Origin: Mimachlamys varia
Taxonomy: Eukaryota; Mollusca; Bivalvia; Pectinida; Pectinidae
DNA length: 64,000 bases
Direction: 5' to 3'
NCBI GenBank assembly: GCA_947623455.1
Contig: OX392532.1
Span: 45,759,058 to 45,823,057, forward strand
The notes under the pieces were generated by a model. The model saw only the letters and a program-made list of their open reading frames with translations, was not told the DNA's origin and searched no databases. Positions within the stretch are counted from its first letter, which is position 1. Each line of letters begins with the position of its first letter. This document shows positions 12,907 to 26,321 of the stretch, in pieces. Made by a program: the position numbers and the translations under genes.

Positions 12907-15493
12907 TTCACTGGTACAACAGTAAAGGCCACCCCGTCCACTGGTACAACAGTCAAGGTCATCCCCTCTACTGATACAACAGTCAAGGTCACCCCCTCCA
13001 CTGGTACAACAGTCAAGGTCACTCCCTCCACTGATACAACAGTCAGGGTCACCCCTCCACTCGAACAGCAGTCAATGTCACCCACTCCACTTCTACAACA
13101 GTCAAAGTCACCCCCTCCACTTGCTCAATAGTCAAGGTCACTCCCTCCACTGGTACAACAGTCAAGGTTACTCCTTCCACTGGTACAATAGTCAAGGTCA
13201 CCCCCTTCAGTTGTAGAACAGTCAAGGTCACCCCCTCCACTTGTACAACAGTCTATGTCATCCCCTCCATTTGTACAACAGTCAATGTCACCCCCTTTAC
13301 TGGTACAACAGTCAAGGTCACCCCCTCCACTGGTACAAAAGTCAATGTCATCCCCTCCACTTGCACAATAGTCAAGGTCACCCCCTCCACTGGTACAACA
13401 GTCAATGTCTCCCCCTCCACTTGCACAATAGTCAAGGTCACCCCCTCCACTTGCACAATAGTCAAGGTCACCCCCTCCACTTCTACAACAGTCAAAGTCA
13501 CCCCCTCCACTGGTACAACAGTCAATGTCACCCCCTTCCACTTGCACAATAGTCAAGGTCACCCCCTCCACTTGTACAATAGTCAAGATCACCCCTCCAC
13601 TGGTACAATAGTCAAATTCATCCCCTCCACTGGTACAACAGTCAAGGTCACCCCTCCACTGGTACAACAGTCAATGTCACCACTCCACTGGTACAATAGT
13701 CAAATTCACCCCCTCCACTGGTTCAACAGTCAATGTCACCCATCCACTGGTACAATAGTCAAAGTAACCCCTCCACTGGTACAGTAGTCAAGGTCATCCC
13801 CTCCACTAGTACAACAGTTAAGGTCATCCCCTCAACTAGTACAGCAGTCAAGGTCACCCCTTCTACTAGTACAATAGTCAAGGTCTACCCCTCCACTGGT
13901 ACAATAGTCAATGTCATCCCCTCCACTGGTACAATAATCAATGTCATCTCCTTTACTGGTACAGCAGTCAAGGTCACCCCTCCACTGGTACAACAGTCAA
14001 GGTCACCCCCTCCACTGGTACAGCAGTCAATGTCACCCATCCACTGGTACAATAGTAAAAGTGACCCCTCCACTGGTACAATAGTCAAGGTCATCCCCTC
14101 CACGAGTACAACAATCAAGGTCACCACCTCCACTGGTACAACAGTCAAGGTCATCCCCTCCACTGGTACAACAGTCAAGGTCATTCCTTCCACTGGTACA
14201 ATAGTCAAATTCACCCCTTTCCACTGGTACAACAGACAGGGTCACCACTCCACTTGTAAAATAGTCAAGGTCACCCCTCCACTGGTACAACTGACAGGGT
14301 CAACCCCTCCACTTGTACAATAGTCAAGGTCACCCCTCCACTTGCACAACAGTCAATGTCATCCCCTCCACTGGTACAACAGTCACGGTCACCACTCCAC
14401 TGGTACAACAGTCACGGTCACCCCTCCACTGGTACAACAGTCACGGTCACCCCTCCACTGGTACAACAGTCAAGGTCACCCCTCCACTGGTTCAACAGTC
14501 AAGGTCAACCCTCCACTAGTAGAACAGTCAAGGTCACCCCCTCCACTGGTACAAAAGTCAATGTCACTCCTCCACTGGTACAACAGTCAAGATCACCCCT
14601 TTCCACTTGTACAACAGTCAAAATCAACCCCTCCACTGATACAATAGTCAAGGTCACCCTCTCCACTGGTGCAACTGTGAAGGTCACTCCCTCCACTGGT
14701 ACAACAGTCAATGTCACCCCTCCACTTGTACAACAGTCAAAATCAACCCCTCCACTGGTACAACAGTCAAGGTCACCGCCTCCACTGGTACAATAGTCAA
14801 GGTCACCTCCTCCACTGGTACAACAGTTAAGGTCACCCCTCCACTGGTACAACAGTCAAGGTCACCGCCTCAACTGGTACAATAGTCAAGGTCACCCCCT
14901 CCACTGGTACAACAGTCAATGTCACCCCTCCACTGGTACAACAGTCAATGTCATCCCCTCCACTTGTACAATAGTCAAATTCACCCCCTCCACTGGTACA
15001 ACAGTCAAGGTCACCCCTTTCCACTGGTACAACAAACATGGTCACCACTCCACTTGTAAAATAGTCAAGGTCACCCCTCCACTGGTACAACAGTCAATGT
15101 CATCCCCTCCACTGTTGCAACAGTCAATGTCACCCCCTACACTGGTAAAACAGTCAAGGTCACCCCCTCAACTGGTACAACAGTCAAGGTCACCCCTCCA
15201 CTGGTACAATAGTCAAGGTCACCACCTCCACTGGTACAACAGTTAAGGTCACCCCTCCACTGGTACAACAGTCAAGGTCACCGCCTCAACTGTACAATAG
15301 TCAAGGTCACCCCCTCCACTGGTACAACAGTCAATGTCACCCCTCCACTGGTACAACAGTCAATGTCATCCCCTCCACTTGTACAATAGTCAAATTCACC
15401 CCCTCCACTGGTACAACAGTCAAGGTCACCCCTTTCCACTGGTACAACAAACATGGTCACCACTCCACTTGTAAAATAGTCAAGGTCACCCCC
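12907..15493. repeat. Higher-order repeat copy 1 (2,587 bp)
   Basis: This block recurs with an exact offset of 2,587 bp at 15,494. Unit order, 29/30-bp length pattern and point variants all coincide, and I saw no difference in the stretches compared (including 13,049-15,090). Inside it a smaller block recurs at 415 bp spacing, marked by AACAAACATGGTCACC at 15,031 and 15,446. Confidence 0.9.
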
Positions 15494-18080
15494 TTCACTG
15501 GTACAACAGTAAAGGCCACCCCGTCCACTGGTACAACAGTCAAGGTCATCCCCTCTACTGATACAACAGTCAAGGTCACCCCCTCCACTGGTACAACAGT
15601 CAAGGTCACTCCCTCCACTGATACAACAGTCAGGGTCACCCCTCCACTCGAACAGCAGTCAATGTCACCCACTCCACTTCTACAACAGTCAAAGTCACCC
15701 CCTCCACTTGCTCAATAGTCAAGGTCACTCCCTCCACTGGTACAACAGTCAAGGTTACTCCTTCCACTGGTACAATAGTCAAGGTCACCCCCTTCAGTTG
15801 TAGAACAGTCAAGGTCACCCCCTCCACTTGTACAACAGTCTATGTCATCCCCTCCATTTGTACAACAGTCAATGTCACCCCCTTTACTGGTACAACAGTC
15901 AAGGTCACCCCCTCCACTGGTACAAAAGTCAATGTCATCCCCTCCACTTGCACAATAGTCAAGGTCACCCCCTCCACTGGTACAACAGTCAATGTCTCCC
16001 CCTCCACTTGCACAATAGTCAAGGTCACCCCCTCCACTTGCACAATAGTCAAGGTCACCCCCTCCACTTCTACAACAGTCAAAGTCACCCCCTCCACTGG
16101 TACAACAGTCAATGTCACCCCCTTCCACTTGCACAATAGTCAAGGTCACCCCCTCCACTTGTACAATAGTCAAGATCACCCCTCCACTGGTACAATAGTC
16201 AAATTCATCCCCTCCACTGGTACAACAGTCAAGGTCACCCCTCCACTGGTACAACAGTCAATGTCACCACTCCACTGGTACAATAGTCAAATTCACCCCC
16301 TCCACTGGTTCAACAGTCAATGTCACCCATCCACTGGTACAATAGTCAAAGTAACCCCTCCACTGGTACAGTAGTCAAGGTCATCCCCTCCACTAGTACA
16401 ACAGTTAAGGTCATCCCCTCAACTAGTACAGCAGTCAAGGTCACCCCTTCTACTAGTACAATAGTCAAGGTCTACCCCTCCACTGGTACAATAGTCAATG
16501 TCATCCCCTCCACTGGTACAATAATCAATGTCATCTCCTTTACTGGTACAGCAGTCAAGGTCACCCCTCCACTGGTACAACAGTCAAGGTCACCCCCTCC
16601 ACTGGTACAGCAGTCAATGTCACCCATCCACTGGTACAATAGTAAAAGTGACCCCTCCACTGGTACAATAGTCAAGGTCATCCCCTCCACGAGTACAACA
16701 ATCAAGGTCACCACCTCCACTGGTACAACAGTCAAGGTCATCCCCTCCACTGGTACAACAGTCAAGGTCATTCCTTCCACTGGTACAATAGTCAAATTCA
16801 CCCCTTTCCACTGGTACAACAGACAGGGTCACCACTCCACTTGTAAAATAGTCAAGGTCACCCCTCCACTGGTACAACTGACAGGGTCAACCCCTCCACT
16901 TGTACAATAGTCAAGGTCACCCCTCCACTTGCACAACAGTCAATGTCATCCCCTCCACTGGTACAACAGTCACGGTCACCACTCCACTGGTACAACAGTC
17001 ACGGTCACCCCTCCACTGGTACAACAGTCACGGTCACCCCTCCACTGGTACAACAGTCAAGGTCACCCCTCCACTGGTTCAACAGTCAAGGTCAACCCTC
17101 CACTAGTAGAACAGTCAAGGTCACCCCCTCCACTGGTACAAAAGTCAATGTCACTCCTCCACTGGTACAACAGTCAAGATCACCCCTTTCCACTTGTACA
17201 ACAGTCAAAATCAACCCCTCCACTGATACAATAGTCAAGGTCACCCTCTCCACTGGTGCAACTGTGAAGGTCACTCCCTCCACTGGTACAACAGTCAATG
17301 TCACCCCTCCACTTGTACAACAGTCAAAATCAACCCCTCCACTGGTACAACAGTCAAGGTCACCGCCTCCACTGGTACAATAGTCAAGGTCACCTCCTCC
17401 ACTGGTACAACAGTTAAGGTCACCCCTCCACTGGTACAACAGTCAAGGTCACCGCCTCAACTGGTACAATAGTCAAGGTCACCCCCTCCACTGGTACAAC
17501 AGTCAATGTCACCCCTCCACTGGTACAACAGTCAATGTCATCCCCTCCACTTGTACAATAGTCAAATTCACCCCCTCCACTGGTACAACAGTCAAGGTCA
17601 CCCCTTTCCACTGGTACAACAAACATGGTCACCACTCCACTTGTAAAATAGTCAAGGTCACCCCTCCACTGGTACAACAGTCAATGTCATCCCCTCCACT
17701 GTTGCAACAGTCAATGTCACCCCCTACACTGGTAAAACAGTCAAGGTCACCCCCTCAACTGGTACAACAGTCAAGGTCACCCCTCCACTGGTACAATAGT
17801 CAAGGTCACCACCTCCACTGGTACAACAGTTAAGGTCACCCCTCCACTGGTACAACAGTCAAGGTCACCGCCTCAACTGTACAATAGTCAAGGTCACCCC
17901 CTCCACTGGTACAACAGTCAATGTCACCCCTCCACTGGTACAACAGTCAATGTCATCCCCTCCACTTGTACAATAGTCAAATTCACCCCCTCCACTGGTA
18001 CAACAGTCAAGGTCACCCCTTTCCACTGGTACAACAAACATGGTCACCACTCCACTTGTAAAATAGTCAAGGTCACCCCC
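15494..18080. repeat. Higher-order repeat copy 2 (2,587 bp)
   Basis: Apparently identical to copy 1. Such identity over 2.6 kb of a fast-evolving array means either a very recent unequal exchange or an assembly duplication. Confidence 0.9.
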
Positions 18081-20640
18081 TCCACTTGTACAACAGTCTA
18101 TGTCATCCCCTCCATTTGTACAACAGTCAATGTCACCCCCTTTACTGGTACAACAGTCAAGGTCACCCCCTCCACTGGTACAAAAGCCAATGTCATCCCC
18201 TCCACTTGCACAATAGTCAAGGTCACCCCTCCACTGGTACAACAGTCAATGTCACCCCCTCCACTTGCACAATAGTCAAGGTCACCCCCTCCACTTGCAC
18301 AATAGTCAAGGTCACCCCCTCCACTTCTACAACAGTCAAAGTCACCCCCTCCACTGGTACAACAGTCAATGTCACCCATCCACTTGCACAATAGTCAAGG
18401 TCACCCCCTCCACTTGTACAAAAGTCAAGATCACCCCTCCACTGGTACAATAGTCAAATTCATCCCCTCCACTGGTACAACAGTCAAGGTCACCCCTCCA
18501 CTGGTACAACAGTCAATGTCACCACTCCACTGGTACAATAGTCAAATTCACCCCCTCCACTGGTTCAACAGTCAATGTCACCCATCCACTGGTACAATAG
18601 TCAAAGTAACCCCTCCACTGGTACAGTAGTCAAGGTCATCCCCTCCACTAGTACAACAGTTAAGGTCATCCCCTCAACTAGTACAGCAGTCAAGGTCACC
18701 CCTTCTACTAGTACAATAGTCAAGGTCTACCCCTCCACTGGTACAATAGTCAATGTCATCCCCTCCACTGGTACAATAATCAATGTCATCTCCTTTACTG
18801 GTACAGCAGTCAAGGTCACCCCTCCACTGGTACAACAGTCAAGGTCACCCCCTCCACTGGTACAGCAGTCAATGTCACCCATCCACTGGTACAATAGTAA
18901 AAGTGACCCCTCCACTGGTACAATAGTCAAGGTCATCCCCTCCACGAGTACAACAATCAAGGTCACCACCTCCACTGGTACAACAGTCAAGGTCATCCCC
19001 TCCACTGGTACAACAGTCAAGGTCATTCCTTCCACTGGTACAATAGTCAAATTCACCCCTTTCCACTGGTACAACAGACAGGGTCACCACTCCACTTGTA
19101 AAATAGTCAAGGTCACCCCTCCACTGGTACAACAGACAGGGTCAACCCCTCCACTTGTACAATAGTCAAGGTCACCCCTCCACTTGCACAACAGTCAATG
19201 TCATCCCCTCCACTGGTACAACAGTCACGGTCACCACTCCACTGGTACAACAGTCACGGTCACCCCTCCACTGGTACAACAGTCACGGTCACCCCTCCAC
19301 TGGTACAACAGTCAAGGTCACCCCTCCACTGGTTCAACAGTCAAGGTCACCCCCTCAACTGGTGCAACGGTCAATATCAACCCCTTCACTGGTACAATAG
19401 TCAAGGTCACCCGCTCCACTTATACAATAGTCAAGGTCACCCCTCCACTGATACTACAGTCAAGGTCACCCCCTCTACTGGTACAATAGTCAAGGTCACC
19501 CGCTCCACTTGTCCAATAGTCAAGGTCAACCCTCCACTAGTAGAACAGTCAAGGTCACCCCCTCCACTGGTACAACAGTCAATGTCACTCCTCCACTGGT
19601 ACAACAGTCAAAATCACCCCCTCCACTGGTACAATAGTCAAGGTCCCCCCCTCCACTGGTACAACTGTGAAGGTCACTCCCTCCACTGGTACAACAGTCA
19701 ATGTCACCCATCCACTTGTACTACAGTCAAGATCACCCCTCCACTTGTACAACAGTCAAAATCAACCAGTTCCACTGATACAATAGTCAAGGTCACCCTC
19801 TCCACTGGTGCAACTGTGAAGGTCACTCCCTCCACTGGTACAACAGTCAATGTCACCCCTCCACTTGTACAACAGTCAAAATCAACCCCTCCACTGGTAC
19901 AACAGTCAAGGTCACCGCCTCCACTGGTACAATAGTCAAGGTCACCTCCTCCACTGGTACAACAGTTAAGGTCACCCCTCCACTGGTACAATAGTCAAGG
20001 TCACCGCCTCAACTGGTACAATAGTCAAGGTCACCCCCTCCACTGGTACAACAGTCAATGTCACCCCTCCACTGGTACAACAGTCAATGTCATCCCCTCC
20101 ACTTGTACAATAGTCAAATTCACCCCCTCCACTGGTACAACAGTCAAGGTCACCCCTTTCCACTGGTACAACAAACATGGTCACCACTCCACTTGTAAAA
20201 TAGTCAAGGTCACCCCTCCACTGGTACAACAGTCAATGTCATCCCCTCCACTGTTGCAACAGTCAATGTCACCCCCTACACTGGTAAAACAGTCAAGGTC
20301 ACCCCCTCAACTGGTACAACAGTCAAGGTCACCCCTCCACTGGTACAATAGTCAAGGTCACCACCTCCACTGGTACAACAGTTAAGGTCACCCCTCCACT
20401 GGTACAACAGTCAAGGTCACCGCCTCAACTGTACAATAGTCAAGTTCACCCCCTCCACTGGTACAACAGTCAATGTCACCCCTCCACTGGTACAACAGTC
20501 AATGTCATCCCCTCCACTTGTACAATAGTCAAATTCACCCCCTCCACTGGTACAACAGTCAAGGTCACCCCTTTCCACTGGTACAACAAACATGGTCACC
20601 ACTCCACTTGTAAAATAGTCAAGGTCACCCCTCCACTGGT
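18081..20640. repeat. Higher-order repeat copy 3, rearranged
   Basis: Begins at the equivalent of position 15,823 in copy 2 (offset about 2,258 falling to 2,255), so the first 330 bp are missing. It then gains extra units around 19,340-19,560, giving an offset of 2,552 from 19,972 onward. It carries point differences from copies 1 and 2, so it is older than the copy 1/copy 2 duplication. Confidence 0.8.
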
Positions 20641-21765
20641 ACAACAGTCAATGTCATCCCCTCCACTGGTGCAACAGTCAAGGTCACCCCCTCAACTGGT
20701 ACAACAGTCAAGGTCACCCCTCCACTGGTGCAACAGTCAAGGTCGCCCCCTCGCTGATACAACAGTCGAGGTCACCCCCTCCACTGGTACAACAGTCAAA
20801 GTCACCCTCTCCACTGGTACAACAGTCAAGGGCACCCTTCCGCTGGTACAACAGTCAAGGTCCTAACCTCCACTGGTACAACAGTCAAAGTCACCCCTCC
20901 ACTGATACAACAGTCAAAGTCACCCCCTCCACTGGTTCAACAGTCAAGGTCACCCCTCCACTGGTACAACAGTCAAGGTCACCGCCTCCACTGGTACAAT
21001 AGTCAAGGTCATCCCCTCCACTGGTACAACAGTCAATGTCACCCCTCCACTGGTACAATAGTCAATGTCATCCCCTCCACTTGTACAATAGTCAAGATCA
21101 CCCCTCCACTGGTACAATAGTCAAATTTACCCCCTCCACTGGTACAACAGTCAAGGTCACCCCTTTCCACTGGTACAACAGACATGGTCACCACTCCACT
21201 TGTAAAACAGTCAAGGTCACCCCTCCACTGGTACAACAGTCAATGTCATCCCCTCCACTGGTACAACAGTCACGGTCACCCCTCCACTGGTGCAACAGTC
21301 AATGTCACCCCCTCCACTAGTAAAACAGTCAAGGTCACCCCCTCAACTGGTACAACAGTCAAGGTCACCCCTCCACTGGTGCAACAGTCAAAATCAGCAC
21401 CTCCACTGGTGCAGCAGTCAAAATCAACCCCTCCACTGGTACAACAGTCAAGGTCTCCCCCTCCACTGGTACAACAGTCGAGGTCACCCCCTCCACTGGT
21501 ACAACAGTCAAGGTCACCCCCTCCACTGGTACACTAGTCAAGGTCACCCCCTCCTCTGGTACAACAGTCAAGGTCCCCCCTCCACTGGTACAACAGTCAA
21601 GGTCACCCCCTCCATTGATACAACAGTCAAGGTCACCCCCTTTACTGATAAAACAGCCAATATCCTCCTGATCTGATTCTTTCAAAAATATCATGCTTCC
21701 GGTTTTTTATGAAAGAAGAATATTCTCTTGATGAGCACCTGAACGATATTAAGGTGAATCGTGTT

Positions 21766-22236
21766 TGTGTGTGACCCGAGGCTGTGAGAACACATGTGTG
21801 CCCCGAGACTGTAAGAACGCATACGTTACCCGAGGTTTTGAGAACGAATTTTAACCTGAGGCTGTGAGAACAGCTTTTTGAACCGAGGCTGTAATAACAC
21901 ATGTAACCCAAGACAGTGAGAACACATGTGTGACCCGAGATTGTGATAACATATGTGTGTGACCCGATGTTGTGAGAACACATTGTGACCCGAGATTGTG
22001 AGAACACATTGTGACCCGAGATTGTGAGAACACCTTGTGACCCGAGATTGTGAGAACACATGTGTGACCCGAAGCTGTGAGAACATGTGTGACCCGAAGC
22101 TGTGAGAACATGTGTGACCCGAAGCTGTGAGAACATGTGTGACCCGAGGCTGTGAGAACATGTGTGACCCGAAGCTGTGAGAACATGTGTGACCCGAAGC
22201 TGTGAGAACATGTGTGACCCGAGGCTGTGAGAACAT
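21766..22236. repeat. Minisatellite, 25-bp unit
   Basis: About 19 copies of a 25-bp unit with core TGTGACCCGAAGCTGTGAGA. Copies at the right end (22,060-22,236) are nearly identical, while those at the left are diverged and vary in length, so recent expansion was at the right side. Minus-strand frames are by-products. The 103 bp between this and the previous array are unique. Confidence 0.93.
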
Positions 22237-22989
22237 GAATTGTTCTATCATTGAATTGTTAGGGGAATTTCAGCCTAGAGAACACGCACGGTAGATTTGG
22301 GGTAATGTAATTTAACTGTCGGGCTGCGGCACAACGCCTTCTCATCACAGATGTGAAATGGCATTATATTTGTCTGGTATAGCGCAACACAATTTTCATG
22401 AACGCCATGGTTACAAATATAACTAAGATATCATGACAAGAATTCGAGACAGTATGTATTTTTTACACCAAACTCAACGAGCATAACAAAATTCGAGTTT
22501 ACAAGCGGTAACTGTTGTGTAGCGAGTGTTACAGTATACCGAGTAAGGAAGAAGAGTACGTTTGGTTTTACTCTGTATAATAATACAAGAGCCAATTTAG
22601 CCTCAAAAGGGGGCTAACCTAAAACTAATTGCAACAGAATTTATTTTTTTGAAATGACGGGTATCTGAATTAAAACAAAAAAGTTCTCCCAATTATGGAA
22701 AGTATTTTTTCGGCCTTCAAAAGAATGGAGATGTTAAGGAAAGTCACATATTTAAACATATCTTAAGTGTAATAATTTGTAATATTGGAAATATGACTTT
22801 AAGAGTAGGTAGACACTAACCAAGCTACAGTAGGGTCTAATTGAGTTCAATGAAATATTGACCCATCATTATGTCTAATATTTATTTATAACGTGGCTTC
22901 AATTGTCATTTGGAATAAAAGAAATACTCATAATCCAGATTAATATCCATTCAAGCTTAGTTTAATTGCATTGTATTAGGTAATCTCTA
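22237..22989. other. Single-copy AT-rich spacer
   Basis: No gene, repeat or motif I can support. Confidence 0.5.
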
Positions 22990-23166
22990 TTTTTTTTTTT
23001 TTTTTTATATTTATCTTATTTTTCAGAGGTTTTTTTTCAATACAGTATAGTCTAAATTACTATGTAGTGTCGATGAGAAAGTGTGAGTGTGAGAATGAAT
23101 GTTAACACGTGTTGTAATTGTATTTATGTAAAATTTCTGAAAAATAAAACAAATACAAAAAAAAAA
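22990..23166. repeat. Short segment bounded by inverted, retroelement-like A tails
   Basis: The left end reads (T)16 then ATATTTATCTTATTTTTCAGA. The right end (23,135-23,166) reads TCTGAAAAATAAAACAAATAC then (A)10. These are near reverse complements over about 22 bp plus the homopolymer, while the 110 bp between are not. Possible readings are two oppositely oriented 3' tails of the same LINE family, or a small element with terminal inverted repeats. The left tail could also be the true 3' end of the minus-strand LINE at 23,799-27,107, which would give it a long 3' untranslated region. Confidence 0.45.
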
Positions 23167-23798
23167 TAGTCTTAATTACATACATACAAAGTTAATCCAC
23201 AGTCTATACTAGAACAGGTCATTTCATACAAAGTAATAATAATTAAACATTGTCAATACTGCAGTACAACAACGCTTATGCATACCAATCTTCATACATC
23301 TGCTACAATTTGTAACACTTTTGTTCATCAATATTAAAGCTTGGTATGCATTTACATTACTACAACATATAAAAACAATGTTCATTCATTATAAATAAAA
23401 ACACCACCCTGATATTTGATTTTCTAGGTAATTGTTGTTGTCAAGATTTCTACTGTATTGATTTAAAGAGAAAGCATGAAAATAAGAGAAAAAGGGGGGG
23501 GGGGACAGGAATGAAGAAAAAAACTTCAAGAAAAAACATAAAGAAGGAAAGAAAGAAAAGACATCGACTATGACAGACAGCGAAGAAAAAGAAAAAGGAC
23601 AGAAAACAGATAAAAAAACATTATATATTGTGGAAGGCAAAAATCATACAAATGTATAGGATATTATTATAATTAAAAGCTACTAGTGTGATTTATCAGC
23701 TGAATATGACAAGGTCAGGCAATTTCAATCAAGTTTTTCCATTTTTTCCAATCATTTACAAATTTCTGCACCCCATGTTCACCTTTACCATGGGCAAT
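23167..23798 (-). other. Probable 3' untranslated region of the adjacent LINE
   Basis: Lies directly downstream (in LINE orientation) of the last ORF2 codons. On the minus strand it is pyrimidine-rich, with C and T runs (a G run on the plus strand at about 23,495-23,504). It contains no coding sequence. Its assignment to the LINE is by position only. Confidence 0.4.
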
Positions 23799-24239
23799 TT
23801 ATTTTTGGACAACATTATTTTCTTTTATTGCATTAACTAGACCCATCACAGAAAGAGTACTATGAAAACATCTTGTTTTGTATATATAGAATTTCATCAG
23901 CAGAATTATCTCATTGTCAATTCTGTTGTTAACACCGGTGCTATTTAAGATTAGAGTTTCTTTATTAAGAGAGAAGGGCACTGTAAGGGCATTGAGCAGC
24001 ATTTCAAAATTAGATAAGAAATTCTGGACTTCATTGCATTCCCATAGTATATGCACAATTGTCTCCCTTTCTCTATTACAAAAGTTACAATTGGGATTAT
24101 TTGTCAGACCTATTCTATATGCATAGTAATTAGTGGTCAAAATAAAATGATTGATTCTATATTGTAGCCATTGTAATTTAAAGTTTTTCGTAACTTGAAA
24201 AGGAACATTGTAAATTTTCCCCCATTTATTTTTATTCAA
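23799..24239 (-). pseudogene. LINE ORF2 C-terminal zinc-binding region
   Basis: A 146-codon frame with LQYRINHFILTTNYYAYRIG and then CNFCNRERETIVHILWEC. The latter is the C-x2-C-x(n)-H-x4-C motif that ends many Tx1-type ORF2 proteins. It stops at 23,799, which I take as the natural end of ORF2. Confidence 0.8.
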
Positions 24240-24254
24240 ATCAAAACTTTCCCC

Positions 24255-25333
24255 TCATTTTTGTTGCCCAGTAACCGAAATGATATTTCTAAGATATAGT
24301 AGATAAAAGGCTTGTGATCCCTTTTCACTCTTCAAGGTCAATTGTAGGTCAAGGGGAATAGTTGGTAAGACTAAAAACTTATTTGGAGAGCTAAAACGTC
24401 TTAAGTATTTCTTAATACTCGATATAACACCATGGTACTGTAAGTAGTTTGTTATTGGTCCATACATATCACAGAATTCCACAAAATTACAAAAACATAA
24501 GCTCCTGCTATCTTTTAATAGATCATTCAAAATACAAACTCCATTCTCATAGCAGTTCCGATAAAAAATGATTTGATTTCCAACGTAAAATTTTTATTGA
24601 ACCATAATGGCGTTTTGAGAACTGAACTGTCATCCACTCTAAGCGACTCTTCCTTTTCTCTAAGTTCATACCAAGCTTGGAAGACATCTACCCAGAAGTC
24701 ATTTTTACAGTTGGTTATTGCTTTACTAACATATTCGTTCCCACTTTTAGATAAGACTTGGACATCTACATTCTTTCTTAGAATATTTAGCCATTTTCCA
24801 GATGATCTGAATATTCTTCTAATCCAGCATAGTTTTAAAGCATTAATATATGACATACCATGAATCATTTTCAGACCACCTTCAGTATACTTTTGCACAA
24901 TTACCTCTCTTTTAATTTTGTCAGTTTTACCACTCAACAAAAAGTTGAAAAGCACTGAATTGAGTTTTTTAATAAAATACTCATCCGGTTTAGGTAATGA
25001 TATGAATAGATGATTAAATTGGGAGATCAGTAACGATTTAATGATGCTTATTCTTCCAATAGGAGATAATATCCTATGACTCCTACTCTTGACAAGAGAT
25101 TTGAGTTTAACAAGTTTCTTGTCATAATTTAATTTTGGTATTTTAAAAAGATCCACATGGAATTCTATACCTAAAAGAATAAATTTTTCTGCTCCCCAAT
25201 TTAAGTTTAAATAAGGCAGGAGAATGTCCTCACTATACCTTTTGCTACCTATCCAAACAATTTGTGTTTTTTCCATATTAACTTTAAGACCTGAGTTCCC
25301 TAATAGATTCTTTGAGAGAGCACTCTGTACCAT
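24255..25333 (-). pseudogene. LINE reverse transcriptase thumb and connection region
   Basis: Two frames, 24,527-25,333 (268 codons) and 24,255-24,530 (91 codons), overlap by a few bases with a frameshift. Recognisable stretches are SGLKVNMEKTQIVWIG and ILSPIGRISIIKSLLISQFN, and also EGGLKMIHGMSYINALKLCW, which is typical of the L1/Tx1 group after the thumb. Confidence 0.8.
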
Positions 25334-25490
25334 CTAATATAAGAGAAGTATCATCTGCATATTGCGATAGTAGGATTGGACAACAATCAACATCAATACC
25401 TTTTATTCTATTATTATTTCCAATTCTTATAGCCAAAATTTCTGCACAAAGTATAAATATATATGGTGCGATTGGATCGCCTTGACGACA
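25330..25490 (-). pseudogene. LINE reverse transcriptase, motifs B to C with YADD
   Basis: Read in a shifted frame, this segment gives GCRQGDPIAPYIFILCAEIL (motif B) and then LLSQYADDTSLILDG, which contains the catalytic YADD box. It links the N-terminal frame to the thumb frame that begins at 25,333. Confidence 0.8.
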
Positions 25491-26173
25491 ACCACGTCTA
25501 ATTTAAAAAAATGGCGACAGATTAAGACGCTTTTCATTCTATTTGCTATAGAGCCAGATGCAATTTTATAAACAATATTCAAGAGTGAAATAGGTCGCCA
25601 GTTTTTGAGAAAATGCCTAGGTTTATCTCCCTTAAGTAAACATGTGATTTTACCCTGTATCTGTGTAACAGATAATTGTTTATTTATAAAACCATAATTA
25701 ATAGACCGAACAACAAGGTTTCCCAAACTATTCCAAAAGCATTTAAAAAATTCTGATGTAAAGCCATCCGACCCTGGACTTTTATTATTCTTCATATTTT
25801 TGAGTGTTTCAGATGCCTCTTTAAGAGTTATTAAACCTTCCAAACTTTTACTTTCTGAAGCATCCAATTTTGGGACATAACAATTTTCCAAAAAGATATC
25901 TAAATTCATGTCCTCAACTTCATGCTCTAAAGTATATGAGTCTTCATAAAAAGTTTTAATTTCCCTTAGAATATCATTTTGATTTGTGATGATTTTTCCA
26001 TTAGCTAGTTGTACTTTTGGAATAATTTTGGAGGTTAAATTTCTATTTTCTAGATTACAAAAATAATTTGTAGGTTTTTCTCCCTCCTCAATCCACTTAG
26101 CCTTAGAGCGAATGATACTTCCCTTAATCTTATGTATTCTTATGTCTTCTAATTCTTTTTTCCTTACCTGCAA
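25427..26173 (-). pseudogene. LINE reverse transcriptase, N-terminal motifs
   Basis: A 248-codon frame with KSPGSDGFTSEFFKCFW (first palm motif) and NWRPISLLNIVYKIASG (fingers motif). After ANRMKSVL the expected stretch of roughly 130 residues with motif A (F-D-x-x-x-W catalytic Asp) is missing. The sequence jumps to RGCRQGDPIAPYIF, which is in another frame. The junction is near 25,500-25,530. This internal deletion alone would inactivate the polymerase. Confidence 0.85.
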
Positions 26174-26321
26174 TTCGTCTTAGTCCACATCATTTTGATC
26201 TTCAAGAACCTTATTTTTTTCCATAATACTTACTTAATTCTCTTTGACGTTGTTTTTTTTTTTTAAATGATGAATATGAAATGGTTTTACCTCTAATTTC
26301 CATTAAAAGAGTTTCTAAAAA

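Larger units (their letters stand above)
12764..21662. repeat. Large minisatellite, 29/30-bp unit, about 300 copies
   Basis: Units of 29 or 30 bp with core TGGTACAACAGTCAAGGTCA plus CCCCTCCAC. The extra C that makes 30 rather than 29 bp varies from unit to unit. The array is organised as three higher-order copies listed separately, with a more diverged right end (20,640-21,662). All open frames in it have a 10-residue period or are mosaics of it, occur on both strands, and are by-products. Confidence 0.98.
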
